Assembly: GCA_947565485.1 (NCBI GenBank)
Contig: CANOGG010000109.1
Coordinates: forward strand, 1 to 5,217
DNA from: an uncultured Mycoplasma sp.
Lineage (GTDB): Bacteria; Bacillota_I; Bacilli_A; RF39; UBA660
Reading direction: 5' to 3'
DNA: 5,217 nucleotides
Below are positions 1 through 5,217 of the stretch, piece after piece. Position 1 is the stretch's first letter. Each line of letters starts with the position of its first letter. Position numbers and translations under genes: made by a program. The notes under the pieces are model-generated. The model made no database searches and was not told the origin of the DNA. It worked only from the letters and a program-made list of their open reading frames with translations.

Positions 1-56
1 TTGTTTATTTTGTCCAGTGTTTATCTAGGCTAAATTAAAAGTGTCCGGTGGTGAGG
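1..56. mobile_element. Possible terminal end of an inserted element interrupting rarA (body outside window)
   Basis: RarA homology stops abruptly at about base 57, and the DNA to the left has no relation to the expected rarA 3' end in any frame that I can read. This stretch carries two near-identical copies of TGTCC[A/G]GTG, at 11-19 and 42-50. That is compatible with repeated transposase-binding sites at the end of an insertion sequence; read inward from the rarA side it begins GGACACTTTTAA. No transposase is in view and the exact boundary (between about 41 and 56) cannot be set. A chromosomal rearrangement or an assembly join would also explain it. Confidence 0.35.
11..50. repeat. Spaced direct repeat TGTCC[A/G]GTG
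   Basis: TGTCCAGTG at 11-19 and TGTCCGGTG at 42-50 match at 8 of 9 positions and are offset by 31 bases, about three turns of the DNA helix. Both copies fall in the non-rarA segment or at its edge. They may be protein-binding sites at an element end. Confidence 0.45.
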
Positions 57-1160
57 TAAATGAAGTGGTACTTTGGTATCAAGTGTCTTTTTGGCGTCGC
101 TTGATACTTCTTGGTAAGCTTTGTATAGAGAGTTGGATTTGGGACTTAGACTTAAATAGACGACTAGTTGAGCTAAATTGACGTTACATTCAGGCATTCC
201 AATATAGTGACAGGCATCATAAGTGGCAGTTGCTTGGACTAAGGCACTAGGATTGGCAAGACCGACATCTTCGGAAGAAAAACGAATGAGGCGGCGAGCA
301 ATATATAAATGATTCTCGCCAGCTTCTAGCATACGCGCTAGATAGTAGAGAGCAGCATCTGGGTCACTGTTACGCATTGATTTATGAAGAGCAGATATTA
401 AGTTATAGTGTTCTTCGCCTGATTTATCATAAATAAACATTTTACTTTGGAGAGAATTTTCTAAAATATTCGGGGTGATTACCCTTTTATTCTTTTTTAG
501 AGGAGTCATGTTTATAACGTTTTCTAAAGTACTTAAAGCAATACGGGCATCGCCTCCTGCGTGATTGGAGATTATATTTAGACAGGAGTCATTTATTTCG
601 ATGTTGCTATATTCCGTGATGGTAGTTAAGGTTCTTTTTAGTATATTTAGAATATTTTCAGGAGTGAGACTTTTTAAAACATAGACTTTGGTGCGAGATA
701 AAAGAGCAGAATTGACTTCAAAAGATGGGTTTTCAGTCGTAGCACCAATTAAGATAATATTACCATTTTCGACGTGGGGTAAAAAAGCATCTTGTTGGCT
801 TTTATTGAAACGATGGATTTCATCAACGAAGCAAATAGTCTTTTTGCCACTAGCACGGTTAAATTTTGCTATTTCAATGATTTCTTTGATATCACTAACA
901 CCACTTGTAACTGCGGATAGTTCATGGAAAGCAGAATTGGTAGATGAGGCAATAATTTTGGCAAGAGTAGTCTTTCCGACGCCTGGGGGACCCCAAAAAA
1001 TCATCGAAGTTATGAGGTCACTCTCGAGCATTTTCCGAATTGGGGAATTAGGCCCGACGATTTCTTCTTGACCATAAAAGGTATCAAGGTTATGGGGTCG
1101 CATTTTTTCAGCGAGAGGAATAAATTCAAAGTTTTTTTCAGGATTGTCAAATAAATTCAT
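30..1160 (-). CDS. rarA: Replication-associated recombination protein A (RarA/MgsA AAA+ ATPase), C-terminus replaced and truncated
   Basis: RarA is an AAA+ ATPase related to clamp loaders that acts in the cytoplasm at stalled replication forks. Diagnostic motifs are all present: Walker A GPPGVGKTT (residues 57-65), Walker B ICFVDEIHRFNKSQQDAFLP (109-128), sensor 1 GATTENPSFEVN (139-150), arginine finger in SALLSRT (R156), and sensor 2 GGDARIALSTLE (202-213). The C-terminal tetramerisation region follows, with HKSMRNSDPDAALYYLARML (259-278) and RFSSEDVGLANP (293-304). The match runs to VPLHL (364-368). Relatives then continue 'RNAPTKLMKELGYG...' for some 65-75 residues, whereas here eight unrelated residues and a TAG follow, giving 376 aa instead of the usual 420-450. 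The sequence beyond base 56 therefore looks foreign. The ATPase core is intact, but the missing tail may impair oligomerisation or function, so the gene may be a recently damaged allele. It has its own promoter and is not part of the upstream operon. Confidence 0.93.
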   Translation of the reverse strand: MNLFDNPEKNFEFIPLAEKMRPHNLDTFYGQEEIVGPNSPIRKMLESDLITSMIFWGPPGVGKTTLAKIIASSTNSAFHELSAVTSGVSDIKEIIEIAKFNRASGKKTICFVDEIHRFNKSQQDAFLPHVENGNIILIGATTENPSFEVNSALLSRTKVYVLKSLTPENILNILKRTLTTITEYSNIEINDSCLNIISNHAGGDARIALSTLENVINMTPLKKNKRVITPNILENSLQSKMFIYDKSGEEHYNLISALHKSMRNSDPDAALYYLARMLEAGENHLYIARRLIRFSSEDVGLANPSALVQATATYDACHYIGMPECNVNLAQLVVYLSLSPKSNSLYKAYQEVSSDAKKTLDTKVPLHLPHHRTLLI

Positions 1161-1169
1161 TTTTAGGGT

Positions 1170-1175
1170 CCTCCT
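1170..1175 (-). promoter_or_regulatory. Strong Shine-Dalgarno (AGGAGG) of rarA
   Basis: AGGAGG on the minus strand, preceded by a run of A, stands 9 bases before the ATG at 1160. It is the full consensus and confirms the start of rarA. Confidence 0.75.
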
Positions 1176-1190
1176 TTTTTGGTTTTATTA

Positions 1191-1219
1191 ATTATATCAT
1201 GAAAAAGACCAAACATTAA
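1191..1219 (-). promoter_or_regulatory. Promoter of rarA (extended -10)
   Basis: A perfect TATAAT (1196-1191, minus strand) is preceded by TG one base upstream, giving the extended -10 form TGATATAAT. At 17 bases spacing the -35 position reads TTAATG (1219-1214), only half matching TTGACA, so recognition probably depends on the extended -10. The -35 region lies within the terminator hairpin of the preceding operon. Transcription would start near 1184, leaving a short leader of about 25 bases with the ribosome binding site. Confidence 0.6.
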
Positions 1220-1229
1220 GAGCTTGGTC
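1202..1229 (-). terminator. Rho-independent terminator of the MoxR-VWA operon
   Basis: On the minus strand, GACCAAGC pairs with GTTTGGTC (eight pairs, one of them G-T) around a seven-base loop and is followed directly by TTTTT (1206-1202). It begins six bases after the stop of the repeat-protein gene. The plus strand has no comparable T-run after the hairpin, so it should act only on leftward transcripts. It separates the operon from rarA. Confidence 0.75.
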
Positions 1230-1234
1230 AAAAT

Positions 1235-3157
1235 TTAGTTATCTTTTTTCAAGGTTCTTTTTAAAGTTAAGGTTGGAAAATTATATGGAGTACAGGTCTC
1301 TTTTAAGGGCGCGTTTAATAAACAATTTTTGGCCTTTTCATCGTCATTATCAATTAAACCACAGAAAATATCGTGTTGTTCTTTGTTCCAGCTTTTTACT
1401 TCATAAATAGCTTCGTCAGTTTCATATGTAGTGAGGTAAAAAGTATTTTCTTCACATGGTGCTTGTTCAAATTTAGCATTTTTATAATAATAGGTTATGC
1501 CATCAATAATATAAAAATATTTTGCTCTGGAAGTATTAGCGTCGATTATTTCAGGGATGATAGTAACAGAAGATGGAAATGTTTTTAATAATTTTTCTTC
1601 ATAATTATAAATAAAAGTATTTTCTTCATCTTGTAAGACCATAATATCATCAAAAAAAGTAATATTTTTAAATTGATGATTACTAACAAATTCAACTTTA
1701 CTAGAATTATAACGATTTTCCCTTTTTGCTAATTCATAAATTCCTTTATCTTTTTGGAGGGCAAAATAATGAGCTTTAGGGCCATATATTGAATCAGTTT
1801 TGGTGGTATTAATTTCGATATCTTTATATTCTAAAGGAATGATAAATTCACTTTGAAGTATGAGACCTTTTTTATCCTCTTTTTCAGCCAAAAAGTAATA
1901 AGAAAGAGGTGAAATTTTAGAATATAGAGCGGGAATGATTTTAAAAGAATTATATTTAATAATCAAACCAAATAAATTATTTTTTTCATAGACTATACCA
2001 CGTTCATGATTTTGGATAACGCGGCAATTGGTAACTAATTCTTCACTCGGAGAATAAGGAGTTATTTGAACAAGGTCACAGTATTCGTTATCCTCAGGAT
2101 ATAAAGCATAAATATCCCAACCTAAATATTGAATTTTATGATACGAAGGATTAATTAATTGACTGGAATTTCCACGAAAAAGAAACAATCCTTGTTTTTG
2201 ATTTAACTCTAAATATACTCTGCCGTAATGATTTTTTAAATAAATATCATCATATAGGGGTTCTAAAAGAGTAATTGTTTGAATTTTGGGAACATTATCT
2301 TGCGGTTTTTCATTTGTTTCAACCATGGTAAGACCTAATTTAGAATTTTTTTCGATTTGAAAAAAGAAGGAATTATAAAAATCATTATCGCTAGACCTAG
2401 TTAAATATTTAGTTTTAATATCGGTTTTTAATAATAATTTTTTAATATAAGTGTTATAAATATAAGTATCATCACCTTTTTTACAATAAATAATATTTTT
2501 ATATTCTTCATCAACAGTTATATCATCAAATAGAGGACTTCTTTCTTCTTTTTTGTTTATATATTTAAAATATTTAGTTGAACCTTGCGTGAAAACTAGG
2601 ATATTAGGCAGAACTTCGATATCATCGAATTCAAATGCAGTTTCTAAGTTATATATCTTATCATAATCATTAAAATAAAACAGGGCCTTTTTGCCATTTT
2701 GAATTAAAACTAAATAATCATTATAGCTTTCAAAAAGTATTTCAACATCATCTAAGGCTAAAGCAAACATATTAGAAATATTTCGACATTCATACTCATT
2801 AAACAAATGAATTTTGCCATCAAGAGGAGATTTTAAGGCCGAAAAATGATAATTACTAAATTTTTTTATTACTTCCCAACCATCGACAATCATTCTTTCT
2901 TCTTTAGCATCATATATTCTAATTAATTCAAGCTCATTAGCATTATCAGGAGATTTTACTTTTTTTATTTGATAGTAAAACTTACTTTTGGAATTATATT
3001 TGGTTTCGTAATTATCCATCACTCCGATTATTTCATTTGTTTTAACATTTAGAAGCCCTGACTTACCAGTGACAGAATTTATTAAGGCAATATTATTAAT
3101 CATAATGCCAATATTATAGATATTTTTTTCTTGTACGACAGTCGTTGTTTTTTTCAT
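1235..3157 (-). CDS. Large WG-like repeat protein, 640 aa, last gene of the MoxR-VWA operon
   Basis: I recognise no enzyme here. The protein is built from repeated units resembling degenerate WG/KWG repeats, 'GkkGLi....iIp..Y.dI', about 20-45 residues apart. Clear units are near residues 32-50 (KSGLLNVKTNEIIG), 155-180, 272-305 (KLGL...LLEPLYDDI), 321-342 (KQGLFLF...INPSYHKI), 394-415 (LFGLII...IIPALYSKI), 428-447 (KKGLILQSEFIIPLEYKDI) and about 469-500. The canonical Trp-Gly pair is mostly lost; Gly-Leu and the Ile-Pro..Tyr..Ile half remain. The pattern of short beta strands suggests a beta-rich or propeller-like scaffold for protein binding. No signal peptide or membrane helix is evident, so it is probably cytoplasmic. 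The Cys residues scattered in the last 50 residues form no clear metal site. The ATG is one base after the VWA gene's TAA, with AAGGA 6 bases before it. Co-transcription implies work with the ATPase-VWA pair, perhaps as target-recognition or scaffold subunit; that is inference. Confidence 0.7.
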   Translation of the reverse strand: MKKTTTVVQEKNIYNIGIMINNIALINSVTGKSGLLNVKTNEIIGVMDNYETKYNSKSKFYYQIKKVKSPDNANELELIRIYDAKEERMIVDGWEVIKKFSNYHFSALKSPLDGKIHLFNEYECRNISNMFALALDDVEILFESYNDYLVLIQNGKKALFYFNDYDKIYNLETAFEFDDIEVLPNILVFTQGSTKYFKYINKKEERSPLFDDITVDEEYKNIIYCKKGDDTYIYNTYIKKLLLKTDIKTKYLTRSSDNDFYNSFFFQIEKNSKLGLTMVETNEKPQDNVPKIQTITLLEPLYDDIYLKNHYGRVYLELNQKQGLFLFRGNSSQLINPSYHKIQYLGWDIYALYPEDNEYCDLVQITPYSPSEELVTNCRVIQNHERGIVYEKNNLFGLIIKYNSFKIIPALYSKISPLSYYFLAEKEDKKGLILQSEFIIPLEYKDIEINTTKTDSIYGPKAHYFALQKDKGIYELAKRENRYNSSKVEFVSNHQFKNITFFDDIMVLQDEENTFIYNYEEKLLKTFPSSVTIIPEIIDANTSRAKYFYIIDGITYYYKNAKFEQAPCEENTFYLTTYETDEAIYEVKSWNKEQHDIFCGLIDNDDEKAKNCLLNAPLKETCTPYNFPTLTLKRTLKKDN

Positions 3158-3158
3158 A

Positions 3159-4448
3159 TTATTTCCTTCTTTCTTTAATGAGGCTTAAGTTATATTCTTT
3201 GTTTAAATGAATTAATTTATCAACATTAACATGGACTACTTTGCCGCCAGGTGGTTTAATAGAAGCTGAACTAAAAACTAACCAAAGAACATCTAACTCT
3301 TTATATGGCATAGGAGCTATACCATCAGTAAAAATTATTTTATTATCAGCATCTTCTGAAAAAGCTTCGATAGCAGCATTAAAATTAGTGCCACCACGGC
3401 CAATAAATTCAAAATCATTAATATCTTGGAGGTTCTTAATTTCTTTAAAGCCATAAAAGATTGTGTCAAAGCATCCGACTTTAATTTTAGAGAAATTCCA
3501 GATATTTTTACACTCGCGTAAGAAAGCTCTTAATAGTTCATCTTCAATGGAGCCACTAGTATCTAAGACAATCTCGGTGGTATATTTTATAAGTTCAGAA
3601 CTTTCTTCAAGAGATGATAAAATTATACCATCTTCAACATAAGCATTTTGATAGGTCCAATCATATTCGACATTTTCTGTTGGTCTTTTTAGAATTAAAG
3701 GCCAATTTATAAGAGGATAGCTAGCTCCAATATCATCAAATTTAATTTTTTGTTCATTAGTAGTATTACCGGCAGCACTTAAATCAGGATTGTTATTAAA
3801 ATCGTCACTATTTTCTAAGCTGGACTTAATTTTTTCTAATATAGTTTTTTCTTCCTCTAAAGTTTTCTTTTTTAAAACTTCTTTTTCGCCCATCTCTTCA
3901 AATACTTTGCTTATTTTTTTTAGTTGTTCTTTTTTAGTTTTGTTGAAGTTTGGTTCGTTCCAAAATTGATGGGTATCATGACCAACATCGTTTTTTTTGG
4001 TGGGGCCGGTTTTGCCATTATTCTCTTCTTTCTGGTTTTTTTTCTGTTCTTTTAAAAGAATATCATATACTTCTTCAGCATTATATTTAATGGCCCAAGG
4101 TAAGTCTACAGTCCCAGCTATTTGTTCTAAGTCATCTTGTTTTAAAAAAGCATTAATAACGGCATCGGTGGCAATATTCCATAATCTCTGGTTCTTATCT
4201 TGGCCACGAGTTAGATGGTCAAATGCGACATGACATATTTCATGAGCAAAAGCAAAAGTAAGCTCTGATTCGTTTAAAGGTTCAATAAAATCAGGATGAT
4301 AATAAATTCCTGTTCCATTTGTTCCTATTGCAGGTGCTCCCTTGTCATTAAGACAATTTTTAGTTTCGACATAATCAAGGATTTCCATGATACTGCCAAA
4401 AAAGGGATATTTTTTTAAGATATTTTTTTTAATTTTAGTAATATTCAT
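3159..4448 (-). CDS. VWA-like metallopeptidase-fold protein (DUF2201 type), 429 aa
   Basis: This is the likely partner of the upstream MoxR ATPase. The N-terminal half is a zincin-like domain: YPFFG (residues 14-18), then TNGTGIYYHPDF (43-54), HEICHVAFDH (69-78, an HExxH motif with a further His five residues on), and WNIATDAVIN (90-99). This is the arrangement known from DUF2201 N-terminal domains. A charged Lys/Glu-rich linker (about 135-215) separates it from a C-terminal VWA-like domain with an apparently complete metal-ion-dependent adhesion site: DTSGS (296-300), the Thr of GGTNF (354) and TDG (374-376). No signal peptide or membrane segment is visible, so it is probably cytoplasmic. 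Peptidase activity is not demonstrated for this family as far as I know, and the VWA part more likely mediates ATPase-dependent interactions. The ATG at 4448 is chosen because AGGAG lies 7 bases before it. An in-frame TTG at 4475 would add nine unconserved-looking residues and overlap the upstream gene. Confidence 0.88.
   Translation of the reverse strand: MNITKIKKNILKKYPFFGSIMEILDYVETKNCLNDKGAPAIGTNGTGIYYHPDFIEPLNESELTFAFAHEICHVAFDHLTRGQDKNQRLWNIATDAVINAFLKQDDLEQIAGTVDLPWAIKYNAEEVYDILLKEQKKNQKEENNGKTGPTKKNDVGHDTHQFWNEPNFNKTKKEQLKKISKVFEEMGEKEVLKKKTLEEEKTILEKIKSSLENSDDFNNNPDLSAAGNTTNEQKIKFDDIGASYPLINWPLILKRPTENVEYDWTYQNAYVEDGIILSSLEESSELIKYTTEIVLDTSGSIEDELLRAFLRECKNIWNFSKIKVGCFDTIFYGFKEIKNLQDINDFEFIGRGGTNFNAAIEAFSEDADNKIIFTDGIAPMPYKELDVLWLVFSSASIKPPGGKVVHVNVDKLIHLNKEYNLSLIKERRK
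3164..3168 (-). promoter_or_regulatory. Shine-Dalgarno (AAGGA) for the repeat-protein gene, inside the VWA gene's last codons
   Basis: AAGGA on the minus strand is embedded in the final Arg-Lys codons of the VWA gene and lies 6 bases before the ATG at 3157. Only one base separates the VWA stop from this ATG, which points to translational coupling. Confidence 0.55.
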
Positions 4449-4455
4449 AAGTTTA

Positions 4456-4460
4456 CTCCT
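4456..4460 (-). promoter_or_regulatory. Shine-Dalgarno (AGGAG) deciding the VWA gene start
   Basis: AGGAG overlaps the TAG stop of the half-AAA gene (TAGGAG) and stands 7 bases before the ATG at 4448. This optimal spacing sets the VWA protein's start at the ATG rather than at the upstream TTG (4475), which would place the ribosome binding site inside the coding sequence. Confidence 0.7.
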
Positions 4461-4860
4461 AGATAAAAGCGACAAGGCTTAATATTTCATTAGCTAATGG
4501 TTTATGCTCTAAATCAGAGACGGTTACGACGATACCACAATTTTTAGGTAGTTCAAAAGTGCTTATTTTACGATACTTTAAGATTTCAATAAATTTTAAT
4601 TGGTCGTTTAAAGGGATGCCATTCAAATTATTTATGAGAAGAATAGATGGTTTTAGCGCACATTTTTGAGTTAGAGTATAATACCATTTAGGTGCTATAA
4701 ATTCTAATCCATCATAGTGACCATTTAACTCGGAAATATCACAGTCATTATTTAGAATGACAATATTATCTTCTCTGGGTGGGATAATGTCTTTAATAAC
4801 TAAAGGATAGACACCAAAAAAAGGATGGATTTCGAGAGTTTCTAATAAAGAATTTTTCAT
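4459..4860 (-). CDS. Catalytically degenerate half-AAA+ (MoxR-like) protein, 133 aa
   Basis: This small protein reads like the middle of a MoxR AAA+ core. DISELNGHYDGLEFIAPKWY (residues 41-60) parallels the 'D..DL.GLPV.DG...W.PP.WL' stretch of such ATPases. PSILLINNLNGIPLNDQ (71-87) falls where the Walker B 'GILFLDELNRAP..VQ' should be, ELP (103-105) matches 'RLP', and IVVTVSD (110-116) sits at sensor 1. LANEILSLVAFI (122-133) matches 'L.PALLSRFVHI'. The key residues are all changed: Walker B Asp-Glu is Asn-Asn (77-78), sensor-1 Asn is Asp, and the arginine finger is Leu. There is no P-loop, and the protein stops where the lid domain would begin. It cannot be a working ATPase by itself; a structural or regulatory role in the flanking ATPase-VWA pair is inferred. 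The chosen ATG shares a base with the upstream stop and has GGAG 9 bases before it. An ATG at 4875 (AGGA 5 bases upstream) would add five residues. Confidence 0.7.
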   Translation of the reverse strand: MKNSLLETLEIHPFFGVYPLVIKDIIPPREDNIVILNNDCDISELNGHYDGLEFIAPKWYYTLTQKCALKPSILLINNLNGIPLNDQLKFIEILKYRKISTFELPKNCGIVVTVSDLEHKPLANEILSLVAFI

Positions 4861-5217
4861 TATTTTTTTCTCCATATTAATCCTGCGGCACGAATATCTT
4901 CTAAGATTTGGATTCTATTAGGGTTGCCTTGGGTCCAAAAGTCATCGAATAAAGTTAAAATTTCTAAGCCCATTTTCTTGATAAATTCGCGAATAGCAAA
5001 AACATTTTCTTCATCAACAACTGAAAGAGCGGCGGCGGTTGCATAACTCTTGGCTGTATCTATTTGGTAGTCTTTTTCGGTATAATTACCATCAATGACT
5101 TCTTTTAAGCTAATAATATTAGAATTACAGAAAGCAACAAAATCTTTAGTGATAGCCTCTCCTACTAAAGAACGGAGCATTTCAGGATTTCCTGTTTTAT
5201 AAAGCAAGAGAGATGCC
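4860..5217 (-). CDS. MoxR-type AAA+ ATPase, C-terminal tail (partial, 5' end outside window)
   Basis: The reading frame is open to the window edge, so only the last 118 residues are visible; the Walker motifs and probably most of the lid domain lie beyond position 5217. The tail is helical and contains VGEAITKDFVAF (visible residues 18-29). This resembles the 'LVGEA..ADFLAF' segment I know from C-termini of MoxR-like ATPases encoded beside DUF2201 VWA proteins. It is followed by a helix with KSYATAAALS and by a final hydrophobic helical stretch ending in IWRKK and a TAA stop. A TTG codon at 5207 is not a convincing start, because the frame and the family-like sequence (ASLLLYKTGNPE) continue upstream of it. 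The stop overlaps the next gene's ATG (TAATG), so the two are probably translationally coupled. Known for the family: MoxR ATPases act as chaperone-like remodellers of VWA partners. Assignment to this family rests on the tail sequence plus the VWA neighbour two genes downstream, not on visible catalytic motifs. Confidence 0.72.
   Translation of the reverse strand, partial: ASLLLYKTGNPEMLRSLVGEAITKDFVAFCNSNIISLKEVIDGNYTEKDYQIDTAKSYATAAALSVVDEENVFAIREFIKKMGLEILTLFDDFWTQGNPNRIQILEDIRAAGLIWRKK
4870..4873 (-). promoter_or_regulatory. Shine-Dalgarno (GGAG) for the half-AAA gene, inside the ATPase gene
   Basis: GGAG on the minus strand lies within the last codons of the ATPase gene, 9 bases before the ATG at 4860. 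That ATG overlaps the upstream TAA as TAATG. This arrangement favours 4860 over the alternative ATG at 4875 and suggests translational coupling, although the 4875 start also has an acceptable AGGA site. Confidence 0.5.

Noticed and set aside
688..1071. Open frame of 127 codons on the plus strand
   Set aside because: It is antisense to the conserved core of rarA (Walker A to sensor 1), has no ribosome binding site of note, and its translation resembles nothing.
1207..1229. Hairpin as a bidirectional terminator
   Set aside because: On the plus strand the stem is followed by AAAATTT, not a T-run, and there is no plus-strand gene to terminate.
1373..1588. Open frame of 71 codons on the plus strand, hydrophobic product
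   Set aside because: Antisense to the repeat-protein gene; the hydrophobicity follows from T-rich complement of Lys/Asn/Glu codons.
3241..3456. Open frame of 71 codons on the plus strand
   Set aside because: Antisense to the VWA domain with its conserved MIDAS; a shadow.
3997..4233. Open frame of 78 codons on the plus strand
   Set aside because: Antisense to the HExxH half of the VWA gene; a shadow.
4448..4475. TTG at 4475 as start of the VWA protein
   Set aside because: It would put a well-placed AGGAG inside the gene and add nine residues before the ATG at 4448, which has ideal ribosome-binding spacing.
4860..5207. Reading 5207-4860 as a complete small gene starting at TTG
   Set aside because: The frame stays open to the window edge with family-like sequence upstream of the TTG; it is the tail of a larger ATPase gene.
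1..5217. Mycoplasma-type code with UGA as tryptophan
   Set aside because: Checked tryptophans are TGG and full-length family proteins are obtained with the standard bacterial code; no gene here needs UGA read-through.
1..5217. CRISPR arrays, tRNA or rRNA genes, riboswitches
   Set aside because: No regularly spaced repeats, no cloverleaf-like or rRNA-like segments, and no long leader exists; the only non-coding DNA is the 74-base gap and the left 30-56 bases.

Overview
The window is AT-rich (roughly 30% G+C by eye). All five genes lie on the minus strand, packed with almost no intergenic DNA, with strong AGGAG-type ribosome binding sites and Lys/Asn/Ile-rich proteins. This suggests a low-GC Gram-positive bacterium (Bacillota, possibly an uncultured gut Bacilli/Mollicutes-like lineage). 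Every tryptophan codon I checked is TGG, and every gene that ends here stops with TAA or TAG, so nothing requires a recoded UGA. The exact taxon cannot be fixed from this sequence.

Layout, read in the direction of transcription (right to left). At 5217-4860 is the C-terminal tail of a MoxR-type AAA+ ATPase gene, cut by the window edge. It overlaps by one base (TAATG) a small gene at 4860-4459. That gene encodes what looks like half of a MoxR AAA+ core with every catalytic position lost. Ten bases later comes a gene at 4448-3159 for a VWA-like metallopeptidase-fold protein (DUF2201 type) with an intact HExxH motif and an intact MIDAS. One base later comes a 640-residue protein at 3157-1235 made of degenerate WG-like repeats. 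A hairpin terminator at 1229-1202 closes this four-gene operon. Immediately behind it, an extended -10 promoter and a strong Shine-Dalgarno drive rarA (1160-30), the replication-associated AAA+ ATPase.

The operon looks like a MoxR-VWA module: an AAA+ ATPase remodels or activates a VWA partner, and additional proteins probably provide regulation or target binding. Two additions make this version unusual. One is the catalytically dead half-AAA protein between the ATPase and the VWA gene. The other is the large cytoplasmic repeat protein at the end. The cellular target is unknown.

The far left end (1 to about 56) does not look like rarA. The RarA protein follows its family closely up to the conserved VPLHL segment and then runs into eight unrelated residues and a stop, so about 65-75 family residues are missing. 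The DNA there carries a spaced direct repeat (TGTCC[A/G]GTG, 31 bases apart), which suggests the end of an inserted mobile element whose body lies outside the window. This is an inference.
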